Assembly: GCA_009869945.1 (NCBI GenBank)
Contig: WIXG01000161.1
Coordinates: 1 to 64,000 of the forward strand
Length of the DNA: 64,000 nt
From: Mesaphorura yosii
Lineage: Eukaryota > Arthropoda > Collembola > Poduromorpha > Tullbergiidae
Direction: 5' to 3'
Of this stretch, positions 55,934 through 64,000 are shown piece by piece. The notes beneath the pieces were generated by a model. That model saw only the letters and a program-made list of their open reading frames with translations. It was not told the DNA's origin and made no database searches. Positions within the stretch are counted from its first letter, which is position 1. Every line of letters starts with the position of its first letter. Made by a program: the position numbers and the translations under genes.

Positions 55934-58900
55934 TACACGTATTGACTACTTTGAGCTTTGAGGTTGAGGGTTAGTGGACCATTTGTCCCAGTCTCAACTT
56001 GTGCTATGCATTCATGCCTCGGCGTAACTTTCGAAGGTGTTCTCCTTCACAGAGTAGCAGCTAAGAACACTCGCGCGCCATTATCAGGCTGCGCATTCAC
56101 TGCAATCGTTCATGTTTAATGTTTACTGTTTACTTGGCCTTTACGAATGAGAATGCAAATAGTAAACACCTAATTATTGATTCGCCCGAGACCGAGTCAA
56201 GTGTGGGAAAAATACACAATCTCGAGTTCATCATAGTATTTACACGCATGTACGCTGGGAACACATAAGCAGCAAAAAGTGGTCAATACCAAACCTCGGC
56301 AAGTGTAAAGGTTAACTGCATGCTCTGCTCATGTTACAAACTGTGCTGCGGCGGCACAGCGGATTTAAAGCTCAAGCGATGCAATTCTTACGGAGCATCT
56401 GGCAATTAAACTACTTATGCCTCAGGATTAAAGTATGCGTCTTAATTCCGAGTACGGAACTGTCACAGTCAACGTTGACAAAGGACCAAGAGTTGTGTGT
56501 CCGGTTTCTGCAGAATGGATTAAAATACTTACGCAATTCTTTCCCATTTTGCAACGAGCCAAATAGTATCTTCTTTTCAATCCAGATCCAAGAGACAGTG
56601 TCAAACCAAACCAGAACCTTCAAAACTGGAGGACTCTCCTTCTCCCTTGCAATACAAGTATGCCAATGCCAAAGTGACCCTCAGTTAATAAGCACTGGAC
56701 TTGCCAGCAAGCGAAGCTATTAAGGGTCCCTGATCGGTATTTAATGAGCTTGCCTCCAACCCAAGCGCTAAGAATAGACTGAACCCCAATTTAGACTGGA
56801 CCCAAGTAATATACCAAGAATTTCGATGCGAGCAGGGAAATGCATTGCAAATGACTGGCTGCCTCCTTTGTCTCAGGCACAAAGACAACATGGAATAATT
56901 TTTATTACAAAATAAACATAGCCAGCCAGTTCCACGTGTACGTGCCTTTGCCTTGTCGAAGCCTTTTTCAAAGTCATGACTGCACCGACTGCGAAACTGC
57001 GCTGCGAGTGCGAGACACAGAAAAGTAATAATGTGTCAATGGCATCAGCATAAATACGACGCACCCCGGTGCTATTTTTAATTTGAGGACCATTATTCCA
57101 TGCCAGTGCCACCGGCGGCAGCTCAAGTTGCACTTGTTCGTGTTTCGGACAACAAGCGAGACCAATTTGCCCATTTGTCAAACTGTGACCACTTGAGCTG
57201 ATTTTCATTTCATTTCTGGTTCGCATTTCTGCAGGGCTTCTCCTTAATTGCATTCGCAATCACAGGCTGACTGAGAGTGTGAGACAAAAGGAAGCGCTCT
57301 TGAGCGTCTTGAGTTGCTTAAAAGGTATTACGTAATGATGCAGAATGCATGCGATTGCTGAAGGCAGAGAGCCGCAGCGCAGCGCAGTCGCACAGCGTGA
57401 GGCCTGCCAAATTGGTCAAATCATTCACATAACGAGATATGACATGATTGCCGTGATTGTGATTTGACTATTTGACTGTGATTGTCTCGTTCGCTCGCAT
57501 TCAATTATCGCAGTCTGAATTGACATCATGCGAGTCGGACTGGACCCATATTGGGAAGCAAACGCAAAACAAGGGCGTGCCATTTTATTGCACTGCCAGT
57601 GCGAGCCTTTGTTTTAGCGAAAAGTCATTCATCATCGTCTGGCTAATTTGCTTAAGCAATTGTTTCGTACGATGATGAGCCGCATTCATGTACAGACGCA
57701 GTCACAGAAGGCGGGAGCCAGCATGAGTCCTGTCTCTGGAGAAAATCACTCGTATTGTGAATCACAATGAGCAAGTCGCAGAAATTGATCAACAAGAATT
57801 ACAATGCAGAATTCTGAAGATGCGAACTCGTATGCTCACTCGAACTTGTACTCGCAGTTGAAGAATCACATTCACGGCAATTTGATTCAACTTCGAAATT
57901 CACTCCAATTCATATCGACTCCTTCCCCATGGTGTAATGGCCAAGAACTTTCTGTATCGCCAAAGAGAAGATTGTAGAACTTATCATTTATCGGCATTAA
58001 ATCAATAGCTATGTTGGGTTATTAATTCATTCCGTAAGCATTCATTGCTCGAAATTTCAGCTAGATGTAGAACGGCTCTTATCCCACCAGTCAGAATAAC
58101 ACCGCCCTATATCAACCAAACCTTTCGGTTAATTTCGAATAAATGGAATCTTTTAGCACAAAGTTAAAGGCGTCGCTGTCCATTCTTAAAATACATTCTA
58201 CGATCCGCACTTGAAGCTTGAACCAATTTCTTATTGGTTTCAAAGTTTCAAGCCTCGATTCTCAATTACCATTGCAGCTCACGTGAACGCAAGAAGATAG
58301 AACTCAAGGTGACTTTTATCGATCATGTCGTTGGACTCGACGTGACAATTGAGAGCTTGGTCCCGGTCAGTAATAAAATACGCGTTGACTCCAGGCCTTA
58401 GTTGCCGTGATTGATGTTACTTTTGAAACAAGCTTCTTACAACATTCGAGATAAGAGACCCGTGCTTACAAGGTAATAAATGTCCTGTCGCCGGATAAAA
58501 CATTTGAGAATCTGAAACACGTTTTAATTTGGTGCACGCAGGATTCGCATGATATGCGAAATGTAATTTAAAACATTGCCACCAATTTCTGCATGAATTA
58601 GAGCCCGACTCTCTCTCACCACCGTCGCGTCTGATCGGTAATTAGAAAGGTTACCTCCAAACCAGTTGGCGATCGTCTGTTGCCAGGCTCGAGATTCTTT
58701 AATTGCCATGAAAGTCTGTAAAAATCTCTTTCTCGTGTGAACCCGTTGCAATAAATCTGCCGGTTTTAATCTGCACATGAGAACGATGGGTCAGAGTCCA
58801 GCTCCATGTCGAAAGCCGGCTTTTGCACTCGCTGATCGTAAATCTGTGCGAAAAGAAGGATGAACAAGAACCTGTTTTATTGCTGCAATGCTCTGCCGCT

Positions 58901-59199
58901 GCAGCTTGTTCACAGTTCACGGTGACCTTTCTTAACAATGACTCTGTTAACACACTGACTTGAAAAGAAAGCGAATTTGAAATCTCTCACATGGCAGGCC
59001 ATAAAGAGAACAGGACAATAATTAATTTTAATGCGGCACATTAGAGAGACAGCCAGCAGACAAAATGGGATTCTGGACCGGTTTTATTCCACGCATTATG
59101 CCACATAAGCGTTGCTATGCTGGACTGGCCGGAGATAAGACAGGCGAGAATTTTCCTGAGAGAAAACCGGTCGGTCTGACTCTTGGACTCCGAAATGGG
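55934..59199. other. Long intergenic region, no gene supported
   Basis: About 3.3 kb, the largest gene-free stretch here. The open frames are short, overlap on both strands and lack splice or family support. GC-rich CAG/GCG runs occur near 57372. It separates two divergent secreted-protein genes and may hold regulatory DNA. Confidence 0.4.
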
Positions 59200-59207
59200 T
59201 ATAAATA
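59200..59207 (+). promoter_or_regulatory. TATA box of the PLF-repeat protein gene
   Basis: TATAAATA at 59200-59207 lies about 120 bp before the start codon at 59327. No perfect TCAGT initiator is seen at the usual distance, so the transcription start is not fixed. Confidence 0.55.
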
Positions 59208-59326
59208 CGAACCGCGAATCGATGCTCGGCCTCGGAGTCTACTGTTGTCGAGTCTTTCGAAAATCAGTAATCTCATCTCTTAACGTCTCAGCCCGAAGTA
59301 TTAACTCTTGCCGCTGCCGTTTCACC

Positions 59327-60885
59327 ATGAACGCCATCGTAAGTAGAGCGCTGATCTTTTGCCCTTTCGGTCAAAGAAATCTCTGTTTCTGATTCTTGAT
59401 TTCCTACTGATTTGATTTCTTGCAGTTTGCCGTCGCCTTCTTCGCAGCCTGCGTCGCTGCTCAGACTTTTGATCGCACGACGACCACCACCGATTTGAAC
59501 AAGCTCTTACTCAAGTCCCGATTGAACACCAAGTACGATCAATTGTCCGTCGCCGACCTGTTCAGATCTACCGGTCTGTATGGCAAGCACTTCGGTCTCC
59601 AGAACATCAACAGCTACGACCGCGTCGCCACTCCATGGGTGCTGCCCCGCTCGTACTACAACAACGTGGGAGTTGACAGCACCGTCTACACTCTGGATGA
59701 GATCGTTCGCCACCCACTCTTCCGTCAGTATCTTGCCCTGCCCCTCTTCCGCCAACACCTTTCCCACCCACTCTTCCAGTACTACCTGACAACTCCACTC
59801 TTCCAGCAGTACTGGACCATCCCTCAGTTCCAGACCTTCTTCCAGAACCCGTACCTCTTCTACAAATACGTGTACCCCGTCGTGTACAACACCGAGTCCA
59901 CCATCTTCGACCAGGTCAAGACAGACTCGCTCTACCCATATGGGCGTTATCAGTCAACCGACTCCGTCGTTGATGTCGACCGCTACTTGAACAATGGTGT
60001 CGTCGACAGCGATACGCTTAGCCAGTACTTGTTCCCAAGACACCACCAGCGCAGCAGCGTGTACCCATCAGTCGTCGACTCGCTCATCAACAAGTATCAA
60101 TACCCATCCATCTACGGCCAGCAGTACAGCTCTGTCTTCCGTCATCACCTCCCGTACACATACGTCATGGACAAGATCTTCAAGAGCTACTTCATCAACA
60201 AGCCCCAGATCACAGAAGTCGTCACTGACGTCAAGGTCCAGGCCGATAACACGATCGACCAACAGACTTACGGCAAGTATGTTGACCCGATCACCGGTGA
60301 AGTCAAATACACCACCGGAGACTACAAGGTGAGCGTCCAAAATTTAGATCTGCATTTACTAGTAATTAATGCGACTGCGAGAGAAGTGTCTAGAACGTAA
60401 CTTTACTTTAGGTTGTTGACGAGAACATCGTCCCCGTCATCGGAGACCGTAACGTTGATGTCGAAGACATTGTGTCCAGACGCCCAGTTCTCGACCAGGT
60501 CATTGGCGGAAAGAACTTCAACGTGAAGGACACTCTCCTGAGGCGTCTGTACTTGAACAAGGGCCTCTACGGAGACCGCAAATTCGAGCAACTCTACCCC
60601 GAGTATTCCACCGAGACGCTGAAGGACACCTCGATCCTGGACAAGATCAACAAGCTCCACCGTCTGGAAAACATCGTCAACAGTGTTGACAACAAGGTTG
60701 ACATTGATGAGATGATTCGCACTCCAGTAGACTCAGACATCTTGACCCGCCCCTACCTGAACAAGGATCTCCTCACCCGTGTCCCACTCACCAAGGACAT
60801 CAAGGACTTCACCCTCTCGAAATACGACCTCCCAGTCGAGTTTAAGACCTTCGAGAAACCAACCACCAAGACTGTCATTGTCTAA
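59327..60885 (+). CDS. Secreted protein with 9-residue PLF repeats, family unknown
   Basis: Three exons, 59327-59338 (MNAI), 59426-60328 and 60412-60885, all phase 0, give 462 aa. The joined N-terminus (MNAIFAVAFFAACVAAQ) is a signal peptide. About residues 100-153 form a 9-residue repeat of the pattern x-P-L-F-x-x-Y/H-L-x (HPLFRQYLA, LPLFRQHLS, HPLFQYYLT, TPLFQQYWT and two degenerate copies). The remainder is rich in Tyr, Asp and Val, and the C-terminal third is charged. There is no cysteine in the mature part that I can see. Codon use is strongly GC-ending, as in highly expressed genes. An extracellular structural role is plausible but not shown. Confidence 0.78.
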
Positions 60886-61318
60886 ATGAATAGAACCCAT
60901 CACAACCTCACAAGTTGTCTGCAATACAGGCACTCTTCACCGGCTGCGATTAACACCAGAGCATGCCGCTCTATTAGCTCTAATGTTTCCTTCAGATTCT
61001 TCCTCCGAAATTATACTTTTAGTGTTTAATGTCGAATTGGAGATTTATGTAATAAACCTTCACTCTTTCATCTTTCTTGCACGTCTTACTTTGCTTGTTG
61101 ATCAACTTTTTACTAGCCGCAACAATAAAATTGCGGCGCTCCGCACAAGACTGCACATTGAAATTAAAATGATACAGCAGTGATAGCTTAATGACGAAAC
61201 GCCACGAAGAACACTTTTCTTTTTAAACCAGGCTTCATTGCCCTTGACGTGGATTCTTTATTAGTTTCATAATGAACACTTTTGCAAGGAACACCAAGCG
61301 TTTAGCATGCGTTTAATG
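60886..61318. other. Intergenic region, nothing recognised
   Basis: About 430 bp between convergent genes. It includes an AATAAA near 61050 for the upstream gene. No gene is supported. Confidence 0.4.
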
Positions 61319-61955
61319 TCAAGAACTGATCGAATGGGTGGTTGTTCCATTCAAGATGTTCTCAATTTTCGGCATTAAGTACTCCAGCTCGCCCTCCTGG
61401 CACTGTATTTGGTTGAAAGGCGGTGGGAGCGGATAGTACCACTCACATGTCACATTAGCATCGTGTTCCTTCAAGGATTTTAACTCGAGTTCGCGTATCT
61501 TCTCTTCGCGCTGCAAGAAACAGAAGTCCGTGAGAAATTACACGATACTCATAGAAGAATCGTCGACGTCCGCCGTCTTCAATCTACGAAAAGTGTGAAT
61601 GGTGAGAATGCAGAAATTGTACTTCGGGAGAAAGAAATCACGATTGTTCTTATCCTGTAATTAAGAAGTTGGGATTGCAAACTTTGCGAGCGACTTGCCC
61701 ATACTTCCACGACCATCAATAATTAAGAGAACTTGCATGATGGTTCGAGTCCTTGTCTCGCTCCAGATGAAGTCGTACCTCCATTCTTCTGTGGTCCTCA
61801 ATAACTTCGTCGTGGGTGAACCTGGCTTTAGAATGGGACACGTGTCTCGAGTTCCAATTCGTCCAGTCGTAGAACTCTTTCAATGACATGCAACACGTAT
61901 CCGGAATTATCGTAATACCCACTAGCAAGACGAGTGCAGTTCGTAAAGCAGACAT
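61319..61955 (-). CDS. Small secreted protein, incomplete gene model
   Basis: The first exon on the minus strand opens at 61955 with MSALRTALVLLVGITIIPDT, a signal peptide, followed by LKEFYDWTNWNSRHVSHSKA and a charged stretch. The last exon, from about 61510 to 61319, encodes REEKIRELELKSLKEHDANV, then TCEWYYPLPPPFNQIQCQEGE and a stop, after an acceptor TTTCTTGCAG. A possible small middle exon lies near 61585-61545, but the donor of the first exon could not be fixed. No family was recognised. The two ends may belong to one gene or to two. Confidence 0.45.
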
Positions 61956-62703
61956 TTTGGGACCCGGTCACATTAATTGCAGTGTAACTTCAATTTAAAC
62001 ATGGAAATGTTTCTGCGAGTTACAAGTTCACTCGCATTTGTGTTGAGTCGGTGCAGTCTTTCGGAGTTTCTTTGCAGAAATTGGCACAGTGTGACACAAT
62101 ACTATAATACAATATATCAAAGCTTCCAACAAAGGCTCACTTTTTCTGAGGACTGGGTTCGAAAAAGTGATAATGTCATTGTAGCATTGTAGTGCAATGA
62201 GTCTAGAAGAGTCCATGAGTGCATGACTCGACGATTGCACAACTGTGCCACAGAAAATTTGAGAGATTGAATTCAATTTTATTCACAGAGCTGTCCGCTA
62301 TGATTGATCCGACCCATTCAGCAATTAAATTAGCTGTCATTTACTTTGGCTTTGAGTATGAATTTCTGCGCATGCCTGTATGTCATATAAAATGCACGTG
62401 TCCTAGAGCGATCGCGTACTGGAAGCATTAAATTGTGTTGGGCAATGATTAAGTTCATGATGATTTGAACATCTTCATTCTTCAGGTACGTCTTGTACTA
62501 CGTTACTCCTTGCTGGATCATTTTTCGAATCTTGCAGGATTGAAACTCGTTTACTATTGCCAGTTCTCGTTCTGAAATAAAAAGAACTCCGTAGGTACCA
62601 TAATCTAAACAGATTTCAGCTTTGTAGTTGACTCATATTAGAAATCAACTAGGAAACTGAAACCTCTTTGCCATAATACTCCATTCATGCGTTCTAGTTC
62701 AAA
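61956..62703. other. Intergenic region, nothing recognised
   Basis: About 750 bp between divergent secreted-protein genes; no supported gene. Confidence 0.4.
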
Positions 62704-63438
62704 ATGGTAGGGATTCGCAATATTTCACGCTTGACTGCGGCTGCCTTCGTGCTGCTGCTAGTAATTTCCACGTCCAAATCCATAGAGGCCCAAAACTCCA
62801 GCCAAAACAAAGAAGGTATTCACGCGTTGTTCACAAGACCAGTTGAGATTCCAATTGACCGAGAAGTGCACCATATAATGCGGCCCGTGGATGTGGACGA
62901 CAGAGCCAAGCCGCAGTCAGATTCCGAGAATTTGGTTTTTAGTCAAGAGAAAGAGCCTGGAAGGAAGAAGACTGTGCCAGTGAATATTCAATTTCACACC
63001 CAAAATCCAGATGGCTCATATCATTTCGGATATGATATTGGTAAGTCAACCTCATCAATTGCAATCTTAAGTGCAGCATCATAAGGAGTAATTCAATGTG
63101 CAGAAACCATACAAGGACGGTCCTACCGTGAGGAACGCCGAGACGTTTCCGGTAGAGTTATCGGACAGTACGGATACATGGATCCTATCGGAAATATGCA
63201 CCATTTCGAGTACGAAGCGGATTCCAACGGATATAGACTGAGGTCGAGGAAGCCCACCACAACCACCACAACAGAGACAGTCAACGTCGATGTCTCGACG
63301 CCTGCTTCGACCAAAGCACCGTTTCGTCTCAAAATGAAGCCTGTGCCTATTATTGGACCGATACCGAAGACGTGGACGCAATTATTTGGACCTGAGTCTG
63401 AGGAATCTGAAGATCCAATTAGTGGCATTGGTCTCTAA
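62704..63438 (+). CDS. RR-1-like cuticular protein
   Basis: Exons 62704-63040 and 63104-63438, joined in phase 1, give 223 aa. A signal peptide (RLTAAAFVLLLVISTSKSIE) precedes a linker and a single Rebers-Riddiford chitin-binding domain at about residues 100-160: NPDGSYHFGYDIET, EERRDVSGRVIGQYGYMDP, HHFEYEADSNGYRL. A Thr-rich stretch and a Pro/Lys tail follow. The intron interrupts the RR domain after YDI. The product should bind chitin in the exoskeleton. The start at 62704 is the first ATG in frame and sits at the signal peptide. Confidence 0.87.
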
Positions 63439-64000
63439 GAATCAAAAGCCTGCGTAAAGTGCGATCGTTAATCCGAATCCTTCTGATGAAGGTATTTGAG
63501 AGTGCAAGTATCTCAGTTTCATTGTTCGTTAACAAGGCACTCTTAGTTGCACTTTCTTGCATTATGCGCAGGTGTGAGGCGTGAACTGGAGAAATTCCGC
63601 ACTTAACACTTCGCAGAATGATACCCAAATATTTACGATGTTTATGATTCCAATTACTTGCACACTGGGCAGGAACAGTAACGGAACTGTGCTTATAAAA
63701 AGATCAGACGATTCCAACTGATTCCAAAGTCCTGATAATTACGGGTTCGTGTCTCTGTCGCGGTTCCGCACCTTAAGCAGTTCATTGATGCCTTGAGTGA
63801 GCTCAAACCTTGCTTCAGCTCGGTAACTGTACCCTTCTTCGTGTCAAGTGTTGAGGCTCGTGCCGTTGAAGTATTGTGTTGTGTTCTTGACCCTCGAAAA
63901 GGTCTCACTTTATGGTAGACGCCTGTAATTATATACGCATTATTAAGCTTTCAATGAGGCAATAAATACGGCACTTGCTGCTGACACCGGCCACCGGGTT
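63439..64000. other. Downstream region to window end, nothing recognised
   Basis: About 560 bp. A minus-strand frame at 63693-63908 has no family or splice support. No gene is called. Confidence 0.4.

Overview
This is nuclear DNA of an arthropod, most likely a non-insect pancrustacean such as a springtail, branchiopod or ostracod. The evidence is a set of insect-type gustatory receptors, a Methuselah-like GPCR and chitin-binding RR cuticular proteins. Genes are compact, with many introns of about 50-90 bp and GT-AG borders. No bacterial operons, rRNA, tRNA or CRISPR arrays are visible. Exon structures were assembled by hand from open frames, splice-site dinucleotides and reading-phase continuity. 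They fit family consensus well but have not been tested against transcripts.

Layout. (1) 0.4-6.8 kb: four gustatory receptor (Gr) genes in tandem on the + strand, with a fifth, more divergent one at 12.9-14.5 kb. Between them lie a tryptophan-rich secreted repeat protein (-), a proline/alanine-rich cuticle-like protein (+) and a CIMIP2/FAM166-like ciliary microtubule inner protein (+). (2) 15.2-19.6 kb: a DUF4806 gene, a decayed transposable element, a C2H2 zinc-finger gene (-) and a degenerate relative of it. (3) 20.2-23.6 kb: a complete Methuselah-like seven-transmembrane receptor (-) in eight exons. (4) 25.8-27.7 kb: a CD36/SCARB receptor (+) in eight exons. (5) 28.8-30.5 kb: an RR-like cuticular protein (+), facing a GH35 beta-galactosidase (-, 30.7-33.5 kb) with a Thr-rich stalk and a hydrophobic tail. 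(6) 34.6-38.3 kb: a helical protein with an RG-rich tail (-), plus a truncated, nonsense-mutated pseudogene copy. (7) 39.5-45.5 kb: the cap-1 mRNA methyltransferase CMTR1 (+, 17 exons), with a 1.2-kb terminal-inverted-repeat transposon in one intron, converging on a cytochrome P450 (-, 45.7-47.6 kb). An orphan P450 last exon remains at 48.7 kb. (8) 49.0-53.1 kb: two tandem SLC13/INDY-type Na+-coupled carboxylate transporters (-). (9) 53.9-63.4 kb: two RR cuticular proteins, a secreted protein with a 9-residue PLF repeat, and a small secreted protein.

No single pathway unites the window. Recurrent themes are chemosensation (Gr array, Mth-like and CD36 receptors), cuticle and secreted structural proteins, and metabolism (P450, beta-galactosidase, SLC13). 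I did not find a clearly new multi-gene system. The most useful unusual items are the gene/pseudogene pair at 34.6-38.3 kb, the tail-anchored beta-galactosidase, the Trp-rich repeat protein, the transposon inside CMTR1, and the reciprocal intron differences between the two SLC13 copies.
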